A DNA stretch of 17,196 nt from Gracilaria caudata (Eukaryota; Rhodophyta; Florideophyceae; Gracilariales; Gracilariaceae), in NCBI GenBank assembly GCA_030374735.1, contig JASCIV010000539.1, positions 1-17,196 of the forward strand. Direction: 5' to 3'. The position numbers and the translations under genes are program-made. Shown here in pieces: positions 1 through 9,066 of this stretch. The notes below the pieces were generated by a model, which searched no databases, had not been told where the DNA came from, and worked only from the letters and a program-made list of their open reading frames with translations. How positions within the stretch are numbered: the first letter of the stretch is position 1; every line of letters starts with the position of its first letter.

Positions 1-1407
1 CTGTTGGGGTGTATGTTCATTGGATGTTGCAAAGCCACACTCCCAAGGTTGAGAATTATCGTCAACCATTCGAGCTTCTCCACATCGAAATCATCGATTT
101 GGGCACAGAATTCATCTCTGATAGATAGACATGCCTTGACACTACTGAGATGTCGATGATAGATGCGATAACTTACGCGATTTCTGCGTCTCTGAGTCAA
201 TCTCTTCAGGGTGTGAAAAACTCCGAACAGTAGACCTCTACCATTAAGCACTGCACTCCTTAGAAGTTCATCTTCAAGAAGCCGACCCAGGGCCATGTTA
301 CTGTCTTCATTCCACAAGTTCCAGAAGAACGGGCTCGTCGACGGTGAAGAAGAATGAGAAAGTTCGGGCCATAGTTGCATGACAGCGGAAGCTAGGACTT
401 CCGATGCGAAATAAGCAGATCGTTGCTCACGTATATCTTTAGTATCACCATGATCAGGACCTTTATCGTCGTCAGGATCCGGCGCAACTTTAAACGAAGA
501 GATCCATTGCTGCAGACCTTGGGCAGCAAATACAACGGACCAATTCAACCAGACTTCTTCTGGTTGCAGGGGGACTTGTTTGATTTTTCCGCTCGTCTTT
601 AGTCCGAGGGAGTAACGAATGACATCGACGAATGCAACTGCGCAGAAAAAGACGAACAAGCCTGCAAAAGAAGTGAATTCGAGGACCCAAATAAGAAGAC
701 ATTCGGAAAACTCTATGTAGTCCCAAAACAGCGATGGCAACGTCATACATGACAAAGGCTTCTGTAGCCTTTGTGCCATGTATGAGTCCAGTCTTAATCT
801 GGGCATTCTAAGGTCTAAAAGACGCCCATCTCGAGAACGACATTTAGTGTGATCGTTTTGATTACAACTATCGACAGCTCTTTGGTTCACAAGAACTTCC
901 TGAGTTTGTTGAGTGGCTTTGCCGTAACGCAAGAAGCACAGGGGTGTTCCCGTGAAGAAGCTGGTTATCAATGACAGAATCATTGACAAGCATCCGATCG
1001 GCAATCTGTGCAGCATCGGTGTACTGCGTCTTGACGAGACGATACTCAATTCCCATGGTGTCAAGAGCATCAATACTTGTTTTGCACCAGTGGCGAAAAT
1101 AGTTGAGTTGCCACAACCCCCAAGTGGTGCGACAGGCGTGTAACAAGGCAAATAGCATGGCCACCAAGGCGGCGGCCATTTCCGGAAATTCTTTGCCTCT
1201 TGCTTGTGCTACACAGTAAAACAGAATGTAGCCAGCTGGTACGATTGAGAAGATGAGATTAATATATCCCTCACGACGAGTTGTTCTCACGGTTTTCCAT
1301 TTGGAACTTATGAAGTCTTTTGCGGAAAACGCGGTCCACGGCAAAAACGCTGCGATGTACGCGGCAATGATTATGAAGGGATTTTCGGCAAGGTTTGCGA
1401 GGGACAT
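1..1407 (-). CDS. Multi-pass membrane protein of unknown family, 5' part only (3' end beyond window)
   Basis: I do not recognise the family. The first ATG in the frame is at 1407; the frame is open further upstream only through a TTG, so 1407 is taken as the start. From there 156 codons run to 940 and predict at least three hydrophobic segments, at about residues 11-29, 51-68 and 77-92. A second open block of 299 codons, with no stop, runs from 899 to the window edge. It holds another strong hydrophobic stretch (roughly 590-690 on the minus strand, rich in Phe, Leu and Val), then an acidic Asp-rich linker and an Arg-rich patch near 180-210. The two blocks are in different frames and join across 900-939, either by a short intron or because of a one-base frameshift. 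The product is at least about 455 residues and probably integral to a membrane. Nothing in it indicates a reaction or ligand. The gene points away from the small ORF and the SPY pseudogene to its right. Confidence 0.6.
900..939 (-). other. Candidate 40-nt intron, or a frameshift, in the membrane protein gene
   Basis: On the minus strand this segment starts GTGCTT and ends ACTCAG. Removing it joins the two long open blocks of the membrane protein gene in phase 0 (codon CCT to codon GAA). Against an intron: it is very short, and the donor differs from the GTAAGTT at both kinase introns. The alternative is a single extra G in the CTTCTTGCG stretch. Removing that also restores the frame, and the segment would then read as plausible coding sequence. 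Confidence 0.35.
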
Positions 1408-1938
1408 GGTGCGTTTTGAGCGAGTGGTGAGCCGGTGAGGGTACAAAATTCAGACGGCAAGCAGTTGCGAAGAGAGGAAAAAAGGAATGGTTTTGAACAA
1501 GGCAGGTAGATAGATATGCGCTGGTGGGACAAGCCGCAGCTATGGCAGAGTGGAGCAGAGGAGTTGATCCTACTTGGCAATGACAGGCAAGGAAGGAGCA
1601 GATCGAGTGGAAAGGTTACAAGGATGTGTTGGACAATAGTGACGCAGAAGTGTTACCGGGGCTTCAGTGGGTGAGCAGAGTAAGGCTAGCGTGATTGGTA
1701 GTCTGGTATTGGTGTGTTACAGATTGTGCAAAGCAAATGTGATTAAGGAACACTGATTGTTGAACTGTGGCGTACAAGTTTCTAGGCTACGGAGGTTTGC
1801 CATAAACTGCAGGTCGCAAGCGGCGCAGAGCGTGTTGTGAAAATGTAGTCGGAACAGAAGCGATTTCCCTTCACATCGATCATACACCTCAATGGCCTGC
1901 GGGAAAAGGATATTGTATTTTAGTGGCGTTGCTGAAGG
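1408..1938. other. Intergenic region upstream of the membrane protein gene
   Basis: No convincing ORF, RNA gene or long repeat was seen. The stretch upstream of 1407 should hold the promoter and leader of the minus-strand membrane protein gene, but I see no clear TATA element. The ORF extending a little past the ATG on the minus strand relies on a TTG and was not used. Confidence 0.5.
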
Positions 1939-2166
1939 CTAGCCGTTGGCGCGAATGAAAGCTGGGCAACGAGAGCGTTCGGCGCCAACTGTGTCTCTGT
2001 GCTTGACGGGGCAAGGGACGCGCTGGTCATGGTCAAACGAGGGAAGGGCAGGGATTGCGATAGCGAGGCAAAGAATACAGTTGGTGAGCACGTACTCGTT
2101 GTGCTCGCAGTAGTGAGTATGCATTTTGCCCGGCACCCGCACAGTGCCGTTGCGTATGATCTGCAT
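1939..2166 (-). CDS. Small Cys/His-rich hypothetical ORF (75 aa)
   Basis: An ATG at 2166 opens a 75-codon frame ending in TAG. The frame extends further upstream only without an ATG. The product has five Cys and five His, arranged as a HxHYCxH cluster near residues 16-21, an NCxxC pair about ten residues later, then a CPxxH and a final RCP. A hydrophobic stretch follows the NCxxC pair. This spacing could suit a small metal-binding protein, but I recognise no family. At this length chance is a serious explanation. It lies between the membrane protein gene and the SPY pseudogene, in the same orientation as the former and divergent from the latter. Confidence 0.22.
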   Translation of the reverse strand: MQIIRNGTVRVPGKMHTHYCEHNEYVLTNCILCLAIAIPALPSFDHDQRVPCPVKHRDTVGAERSRCPAFIRANG

Positions 2167-2573
2167 TGATACAGAGTTGCGGTGAAGCCAAGACTGAGTG
2201 AGCTGTGGCACTTTCGACGGTTTAAGTTACATTAGTAACGCTCCTTTAACTGACGAGGGCTAGAACGAACGATGCCTTCATTGGAGGGTTAGGAAGGGTG
2301 GAAGTGTGTGCGATTTGTAATGGGAGCGAAACGGCGGGCAACGCGCAGCCTCGGCCACCGTTTCCGTCCATGGCATCGCCTTGACGCAGAGCTTGCGCAC
2401 CAAACAGCACAGGGCACGCACTCGACGGTTCCCCTCCGGCACAAGAAATTAAGAAACACCCAATCAACGTCGTCCGCTTTAAACGCGCGCGCGCGCGACA
2501 ACAGCCCCCGCCAACGCGCCACCGTCGTCCTCCCCTGCGCCCACCGCCAGAGCGCAGCGTCGCGCTCGCAGCC
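2167..2573. other. GC-rich upstream region of the SPY-like pseudogene
   Basis: The region becomes strongly GC-rich towards the SPY-like start codon. It holds a CCAAT pentamer at 2460-2464, about 110 bases upstream of the ATG, and an alternating CG run just after it. Overlapping open frames on both strands here look like GC-driven shadows. No TATA box was seen. Confidence 0.4.
2484..2497. repeat. (CG)7 dinucleotide run
   Basis: Fourteen bases of perfect CG alternation lie about 75 bases upstream of the SPY-like start codon, in the presumed leader or core promoter. Such a run is prone to slippage and can adopt Z-DNA. No function is shown by the sequence. Confidence 0.8.
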
Positions 2574-5454
2574 ATGACTGCGACGCCACTCCCCGTCACC
2601 TCCACGCGCCGCACGCCGTCTGACTCGTGCGACTCGTCGCCCCGCTCACCGCCTGCGCGCGCCCGCCCCACCGTCGACGCCTTGCTCTCGCAGGCCGCTT
2701 TTCTTTGTTCGCGCGGACGTCATGCCGCCGCCGAGCACGTCGTCATCACCGCTCTGTCGTTTCTGGCTTCTACCGATGCGCAGTACGCGCCGGCGCTCGT
2801 TCAACTCGCCGCCGTTCAACTGGCTCATTCGCGAGTGATCGATGCCGAGCAGACGCTTCGACGCGCCCTGCGCGCCGCCCCCGATTTTGTCCCCGCCCTG
2901 CAGTCTCTGGCCACCATTTTGTCGAAGAACCCCGTGCACCTGCCTGAGGCTCTGCAGCTTTTGAGACATGCTTTCAACCTCGCTCCTCCTTGTGAAGAGA
3001 AGTCCTTACCCACGCAGTTGGCCGCATTGCTCACCGATGTGGGCGTGCGCTTGAAGATGGCAGGATTGCCGGCTGATGCAGTCAAGCATTTTTCGGAGGC
3101 TCTGGAGGTGTGTCCGACATATGCACAGGCCATGTATAACATGGCCTTCGCCATGCAGACACATCACACACCGACAAGGCCAAAATGTTCTACGAGTAAT
3201 GTCTCCAGCACCATTATTCGCATGTGGAAGCCTGTTGCAACCTGAGAGTGTTGCACAAAAACGATGGAAATGCAGGTCTGGCTATTCGCGCCTACGAAAA
3301 AGCGCTCTTTTGCAATCCGAACTACGAACTGGCCAAAAGCAACCTCGCTGTCGCTCTCTGCGAAAAGAGTACTGCAATCAAGCAAGCCGACCCCAAATTG
3401 GCGAAGAAGCTCTACAAGCGAGCCCTTGCTCTCCAGTCTTGCTCTTTCGACGCTCGTTACAATCTTGGCGTACTCTACGCCGAAACTGGAAAGCTTGAGC
3501 GCGCTCTACTTTCGTACAATCGTGCTGTTCAATTTAACCCATGTCTAACTGAGGCTTACAATAATCTAGGAGTAGTGCACAAGGAACTTTGAAACATGCA
3601 AAAGGCGCTGGAATGCTACAAACGTGCTTTGGAACGCGATCGCCAGCATCATCAAACTCACAATGAAATTGCCGTCGTCTACACTCTATTGGGAGACATA
3701 GATTCTGCAAGCGAGCATTTGTGCACTGCCAATGCCATATGTCCGCACTATGCAGAAGCGTACAAAAACATCGGCGTTCTCTTAAGAGATCAAGGTGATA
3801 TTGATCTCGCAATCAAACACTACGAGCGATGTTACGAGATCGATCCACGTGCCGATATGGCTGCCCAAAACCGTTTGCATGCCCTCAACTACAGCGAAGA
3901 ATGGAGCAAAGCACAGGTTTACGAGCAACATTTGGCGTGGGGAACTGCCTTTCAAAAACGTATTGATGACGAAAGTGCAAGCTGCTAACGGATCACAAGC
4001 AGACAATCCGATTGCGGTACACTTGCTTCGGTGTTTGGAAACCCCTCCGCGTCCAGATCCAAACCGACCTCGTGGCCCGAATACCGATAGCCCACTGCGA
4101 ATAGATTACCTTTCGCCAGACTTCTTCACACACTCAATGAGCTATTTTGCTGAAGCTTTTTTGCAGAAGTAGGACACGACCGGCTTCGAAATATATGCGT
4201 ATGCCAACGTCGCACAGCCTGACTCAAAGACCGTTCGTTTCCAACAGCTTTTGAAGGGTCGGTGGCGCAATATCTGGGGGTTTACAGCGTCCGCGGCGGC
4301 CAAGCTCATTGTCGAAGACGAGATCGATGTTCTGGTAGAACAGTCTAGGCATACCGCTAACAATCGTCTGGAGATTATGGCACTTCGTCTCGCGCCGGTT
4401 CAGGTCACCTAGATTGGTTACCCAAAAACAACTGGTGTGAAGACCATACACTACCGAGTCACCGATGGCACGGTTTGATCCGCTTAGTACGTCCCAGCAG
4501 CTTTCGGAGAAGCTGTGGTGACTGCCTGACGTTTTTTTTTGTTACACACCGTCCATTGAGGCGCCAGAAGAGCCCAGTGAACCACCACTGCAATCATCAG
4601 GCGGTATTGTCACCTTTGGTTCATTTAATGTTCTTGCAAAAGTGCAATCGCGGACGGTTCGCCTATGGGCGTCAATTTTGAAGCGTGTTTCCAATTCACG
4701 CTTGCTGCTTAAGGCGAAGCCTTTTGCGACTCCAACTGCAAAAAAGCGAATGGAGGAGTTGTTTGCAGAGCAAGGTGTATCTCCGGAGAGGTTGGACCTT
4801 GTTCCTCTTATACCGTCAACAAAATCACATCTGCAGGTATATTCTCATGTAGACGTCGGATTGGACCCGTTTCCGTATGCTGGAACCACTACAACTTGTG
4901 AAGCTCTGTTTATGGGAGTGCCAGTCATAACCATGGGGACTCCACCGGAGAATGGTGACCATGCTCACAATGTCGGAGTATCACTGCTCACGGTAGTTGG
5001 ACATCCTGAACTGATTGCATACACGGATGAGGACTACATCGAGAAGGCGGTTAGTTTGGGAACGGACTTGCCACGCCTCAAAGCTATCCGCAGCTCGCTG
5101 CGCTCTAACATGATGGAGAGTCCACTTGGGCAAGGTGACGGGTATATGGCCAATGTTGAAAAGATGTTTTGTGGAATGTGGGCGGAGCAAGGTGGGAAGG
5201 TTGTGGAAGAAGGCATTTCGGTGCCTTTAACCACGGAATGTGAAGAAGAGGGCCTCTCGGACTCAACCGGTAGGTTGGGAGAAGACTCCGTGGGTTCCAC
5301 AACTCCTCCATGTCGCTCCACATGCGACAGTTCGGATGAGGAGGAATCTATCAAGGATTCATTGGAGCTTGGGGGTAATTCGATGTCGAAGGAAGACCCG
5401 AACGTGAACGTCTGCCTTGCAAACGAAAGCTCTGTCGTTACCTTAAGCAAGTGA
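2574..5454 (+). pseudogene. SPY: Broken SPINDLY-type TPR glycosyltransferase (protein O-fucosyltransferase family)
   Basis: Conceptual translation across three frames gives a full SPINDLY-like protein. It has about ten TPRs (2750-3870), then a GT41-type catalytic region with recognisable SPY motifs: SPDFFTHS near 4112, HTANN near 4345, PVQVT near 4400, FGSFN near 4616, KAKPF near 4713, YAGTTTTCE near 4876 and HAHNVGVSLL near 4962. Intact relatives are nuclear/cytosolic and add O-fucose to Ser/Thr of target proteins. The frame is lost near 3156-3172 (net -1 or +2), 3981-3984 (+1) and 4474-4476 (+1, an extra T). In-frame stops lie at 3197-3199 (TAA), 3590-3592 (TGA), 4170-4172 (TAG), 4410-4412 (TAG, in place of an invariant Trp) and 4519-4521 (TGA). 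Intact neighbours make sequencing error unlikely for so many lesions. From 4522 the last 310 codons are open. After the catalytic region there is an unusual Ser/Glu/Asp-rich tail of about 75 residues. The natural stop is TGA at 5452. Confidence 0.87.
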
Positions 5455-5877
5455 AGCAAATCGGACACAGCTGTTCGAGATAAATTGTATCTCTTCGGTC
5501 AATTCTGTCAAATTGAGGTAACGAACGTACGAGCTTTTTTCTTTTTGACAAGCCCATGCTTTCTCGTGGGATTCATGGTAGACTATAGCTTGAGGACCTT
5601 TTCGCACTTCAGTTAGCTTCCGTTCACTATGAGAAAGCAGATCCATTCCCAAGAAAGTGAGGCTGCTACACTCTCGGCTAGAGTTGAGAAAGAACTTAAC
5701 GAGCAGCCCCAAGCTGCGGCGGTGATCAGCCGCAACGGAAGTTACAAAAATCTGTAATATATACCGCGCCTCATGCCTCAGAGAGTCTCCAAGCGAGTGA
5801 CTTGTCTGCGAAGCATCTGGCTCACCGAGAGTGAATGATTGTCGAGTGCTGGCAATCACTGTGCAAAACTGCTTCAC
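5443..5877 (-). pseudogene. Possible decayed or hypothetical ORF convergent with SPY
   Basis: A 144-codon open frame on the minus strand ends just inside the 3' end of the SPY-like pseudogene, overlapping it by 12 bases. It begins with GTG, not ATG. The same frame is open again from 6252 to 6013 (about 80 codons). Three stops are confined to the stretch between, about 5880-6012. That pattern could be a gene fragment broken by a few stops, or a gene whose intron covers the gap, or chance. The product is not hydrophobic and I recognise no domain. Confidence 0.2.
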
Positions 5878-6811
5878 TTCACACTACAAATGGAAGTTCT
5901 GGTGGGAATCTAAAGCATATTGTACGCAGCAAGGCTTTCGAGCTTGGTCTCACCCCTTACTCCTTCCTCCTGCGACACTGCGGAGAACATTTCTCGATGG
6001 TGTCAGCGCTCACTGTTTGAGAGCATGGTTGGAACTCCCGCCACTAGTAACGATAATGGTAAAGTAAAATTTCCACGCGCGCTTGCCTCCGGACCGTGTT
6101 TGCTCCAGTATGTTCGTCGAAATTGACGAGATTAGCCCTATTAATGCTACAAGATTTGTTAAAAGCACAGACAGGCTATCTTTTCTTCTGTGATCTTGCA
6201 TCAACTTGCCTATCATGACGACCTCAACACAATTTAAGTGTTCGTCTACCAAGCTTCTAAAGGCAACGGGATATATAAGGTAATGAACTGTTTGCTCTCA
6301 TTTGCATTCGTTTGATAATTCACAACTTCGATTGTCATTCTGCTGCGCATAGTACTGAACATGTCTATAGACAAAGAAAGCCATATTTCTTCTCGACTAC
6401 CGTCACACTATGATACAAACGAACAGGATAAAAGACAGAGCATCAATATATCTCGGCTCCGTCAATAGCACTGTTCATACGCCGTGCTTTCAAAAACAAG
6501 CACTGTCCCAGCCGAGACAAGCTTGCAGCAAGGATGAGCATTCATCCATCACCGTGACGGTGGACGGATTCACTTTTGTTACAGCCATGTAATGAAAATC
6601 TGCTCTATAGCTGAGACTGTCGGAAAGAACGAAAGGTACAGGCGGCGACTATTGCGAATTGTGTGTGATATATGCACATACAGAACAGTAAGTGGATTGC
6701 GGAACTCTTTTCTTCATTCTCAGCTATTGTGAAATGTGCAGTGAGAGCGATGCATGTGAGTGGTTAAAGAATAGAATAAACGAAGGCGCGAAATATGGAA
6801 TGGTAACGCAT
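5455..6811. other. Long gene-poor region between the SPY pseudogene and the PRXL2-like gene
   Basis: Apart from the doubtful minus-strand frame described separately, I see no supported gene. Short open frames on both strands lack recognisable domains. A TATATAAG string lies at 6272-6279, but no credible start codon and gene follow it. The region is lower in GC than the SPY 5' end. It fits downstream non-coding sequence plus possible gene remnants. Confidence 0.4.
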
Positions 6812-7843
6812 TCAACCCTTCAAAGCATTGCGCAAATCATTCTTCCTAGATCCACGGAGGCGGTGATTCTTGAGTCGATTGGCTTCCTTTTCATCGGCGT
6901 GTCTCGCCTTAATACTAGTACTTCGCATGTTATTGAAGCGAGCGTACACCTGTGCAACATCTACATCCGGGACAAAAGCCTCGTTGACACCACACGCACT
7001 AAGAACGTCCATGTAACAACCAACGCCAGTGGACGGATGTTCCTCACTGATGTAATAGATATAAGGTCTCTTCTCGTAGCCACGCAAGGTGGACATGACC
7101 ACAGCACCACACTTGAGGCGCTTGGACGGCACGGTAGTGTTGGCAATGTCACGGTTCTGAGCGCGGTATGACACGGTACTAAAAGCATTCCTCATGCCCT
7201 GTCGCATGGGCGCCGACACCTTATTGGCAGCAAACAAAGCTCTCAAGGGCGATCTTGTGAAGGCAAAGGCCGAGAATAGATGTGCATGAGGGTCACAGAC
7301 AATGGTTGCGGGACAAGGACTAACGCGCTCGAAACGCGACAGAAATAGAGCGGCTTGTGCGGGTTGCCACGCAGTTATGAAACATAATCTGGCTCCTGCT
7401 TGTAGCAATAAATGTGCCACCTTTCCGTATACAAGCGCGCATAACTCGACAGCGTGGCGCGGAACGAAGATGAGCACGGAGAACTTGCAGTAGCCGGTGT
7501 ACAGTTTGTCCACGTCGATGATGGAGCCTTTAGGAGAGAAGAGCTGTGCGTGCTGAACAGCGGCCCAATCAATGGATGAAGGAGATGGATGAAGGGTATT
7601 CGAGAAGGGTTGAGAAGATTGCGAACGTTGTGAGGAGGAGTGAGTGGTATCGGTGTCCGGAAACATATAGGAATCGAAGTCATCAACTAGTGAGGAAGGC
7701 GTGTGCAATGGCGGCATGGCGGTGTTGAGAGACTGTCCTCGGTAATCAAAGTCAAACTCATACGCCGGTAAGGAAGCAAACGCTCCAAACGCTGTGGCAG
7801 TGAGCGCCGGCGGCGTATGCTGAGCAGCGCTATCATGCGACAT
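6812..7843 (-). CDS. PRXL2 / AhpC-TSA_2-like thioredoxin-fold protein (343 aa)
   Basis: The ATG at 7843 opens an intronless 343-codon gene ending in TGA. Residues 1-100 are low-complexity, Ser/Thr/Pro-rich and probably disordered. Residues about 118-285 follow the layout of the AhpC/TSA_2 (PRXL2, AAED1-type) family. A beta strand leads to VPRH at 128-131 (family: RHFxCxxC), the strand-helix ARLCFITAWQP (151-161) is followed by CDP (183-185) in the place of the usual DP before the loop, and YYISEEHP (263-270) and a terminal helix close the fold. Relatives are thioredoxin-like proteins, some of them redox-active. The usual CxxC after RH is not preserved: only one Cys (135) lies nearby, one residue out of register. 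Enzymatic redox activity is therefore uncertain. The last 40 residues are Lys/Arg-rich. An alternative is a structural relative with no peroxidase role. Confidence 0.6.
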   Translation of the reverse strand: MSHDSAAQHTPPALTATAFGAFASLPAYEFDFDYRGQSLNTAMPPLHTPSSLVDDFDSYMFPDTDTTHSSSQRSQSSQPFSNTLHPSPSSIDWAAVQHAQLFSPKGSIIDVDKLYTGYCKFSVLIFVPRHAVELCALVYGKVAHLLLQAGARLCFITAWQPAQAALFLSRFERVSPCPATIVCDPHAHLFSAFAFTRSPLRALFAANKVSAPMRQGMRNAFSTVSYRAQNRDIANTTVPSKRLKCGAVVMSTLRGYEKRPYIYYISEEHPSTGVGCYMDVLSACGVNEAFVPDVDVAQVYARFNNMRSTSIKARHADEKEANRLKNHRLRGSRKNDLRNALKG

Positions 7844-7988
7844 TTGTGGGCGGCCACGAGGGGAGAAGGCGGAGACGCTGAGGAAGATACGTTGCCCGGA
7901 TGGCTGCGACGCCGAAGGGGGCTGCGGGTAGGATATGGGTGGGCTGGGGATGGGGAGCGGAGCACGAGCGTTGGAAAGAAGGTCGCGC

Positions 7989-8009
7989 AGCAGATAGCAG
8001 ATAGCAGAT
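7989..8009. repeat. Three tandem copies of AGCAGAT
   Basis: Three exact, adjacent copies of a 7-base unit lie about 150 bases upstream of the PRXL2-like start codon. They may be a simple slippage product or a small array of protein-binding sites; the sequence does not decide. Confidence 0.85.
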
Positions 8010-8673
8010 GCGAGCAGTGCTTAAACATACAACATGGCGCGTTGTGAACGGCTACGACACGCGTCGAGCGCGCGCCAAGCGCGGCGCTGAATTGACTCCC
8101 GCTACTGTAAGACGCGCGGTGGAGCGTAGTCATCTACGTGCCGAGCACCCACGCGATAGCGCAGCGACGCTCGCGTCTACGAACCTTCAGCCTTGCCGTG
8201 CGAAGACGCTCCAACGCGCTCGTAACCCCGCACGCGCCCTCTCAAGAGCGTCGCCGCGAGTGGATGCGGCCTGCGAGCACGCCCTTTCCGTAAACGACGG
8301 TAATTTAGGTACCTTTGGTACTGTATCATAGCAGCCTGCTGAGCAGACGACGCAGACGCGCTCGACCGACGGCGTCGAGTGGCTGCTGCCGCGTGGCGCC
8401 GCGTGCTGTGGCTGCGCTTTGCTTATGTTGTGTTGTGCGCACCAGCCCACAATTCACGTGCTGGCTGACGCGTCTCACCGTCGTGCTTTTCCTTACACAG
8501 CTTAGCTTTGCTTGCCCTTATTACCTCCGGGAGGAGAGCGTGCGCGTGATCCCCGGATGTTTGTTATGGTAACTGCTTTTCAGTCTTCGCTTCGCTTCCA
8601 ACCAACGTTCCCAAACCGCAGAAACTCGCGGTGTCACAGTGCACACCCGTTTCTTTTTTCTCAAAAAAACGCA

Positions 8674-8681
8674 TATAAAAA
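8674..8681 (+). promoter_or_regulatory. TATA-box-like TATAAAAA
   Basis: A strong TATA-type string follows an A-rich run and lies 46 bases upstream of the ATG at 8727. It could drive a short transcript or an upstream start of the kinase gene, whose ATG is more than 1.1 kb further on. Confidence 0.35.
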
Positions 8682-8726
8682 TCGGCCTTGACCTTCCCGC
8701 GTCATCTCGTTTCTTTCTTTGTCATC

Positions 8727-8903
8727 ATGGTATCTCGTCCTCGCTCATCCAGAGTCATCCATCTGCACCAACCCGCAACCTCGGAAGCGTTCAGCCTACC
8801 GCAGAAATCTTTCCGTTCACCTTGCTCGCCCGAGCAACCGTTCACAACCTTTGAAGGCACTCGCTCACCATCCTCACGAGCAGCTCGAGCTCCATTAAAT
8901 TAA
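8727..8903 (+). CDS. Tiny hypothetical ORF behind a TATA-like box (58 aa)
   Basis: The ATG at 8727, in the context ATCATGG, opens 58 codons rich in Ser, Arg and Pro, ending in TAA. Its only support is the TATA-like string just upstream. No domain is visible. It might instead be an upstream ORF in a long leader of the kinase mRNA, or chance. Confidence 0.17.
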   Translation: MVSRPRSSRVIHLHQPATSEAFSLPQKSFRSPCSPEQPFTTFEGTRSPSSRAARAPLN

Positions 8904-8979
8904 CACGACCATGCATGTTTGTCCAGTTGTGCGCGTGTGTGTCCATCGACGACATCTTGTTTGCGGTCTCGTGTTTCTA

Positions 8980-9008
8980 GCTGAAGCTTTCAAGTTGAAA
9001 GTTTCAGC
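8980..9008. repeat. Tight inverted repeat, 14-base arms, 1-base centre
   Basis: The 14-base arms (GCTGAAGCTTTCAA and its reverse complement) match at 13 of 14 positions; the odd pair is G/T, which would be a wobble pair in RNA. The centre is a single base. It lies in the kinase upstream region. Confidence 0.85.
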
Positions 9009-9050
9009 GCGTGTGTGCACCACCTAACGTTCTGTTCTTCATCAACCATT

Positions 9051-9066
9051 TGCACCGTACGGTGCA
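9051..9066. repeat. Perfect 16-base palindrome TGCACCGTACGGTGCA
   Basis: The sequence equals its own reverse complement, as a site for a dimeric DNA-binding protein would. It is about 730 bases upstream of the kinase start. A shorter related palindrome sharing CGGTGCA is at 13637-13651. Confidence 0.85.

Noticed and set aside
490..750. An 86-codon minus-strand frame within the membrane protein gene
   Set aside because: It is a shadow of the longer uninterrupted frame that continues from 899 to the window edge.
2246..2969. Several long open frames on both strands over the SPY 5' end
   Set aside because: This stretch is very GC-rich, which thins out stops in every frame. The TPR reading in the plus frame from 2574 explains the sequence.
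4531..4541. Frameshift at the nine-T run in the SPY copy
   Set aside because: The frame before (from 4477) and after the run is the same, and it reads VFFCYTP as expected for SPY, so the run is not a lesion.
2574..5454. Stop-codon reassignment or programmed frameshifting to express an intact SPY
   Set aside because: All three stop codons are hit, and the intact neighbouring genes use TGA and TAA as real stops. No slippery site or stimulatory structure is needed elsewhere, and eight independent events are implausible.
7687..8133. A 148-codon minus-strand frame overlapping the PRXL2-like gene start
   Set aside because: It overlaps the better supported gene in another frame, is low-complexity Arg/Ser-rich and shows no domain.
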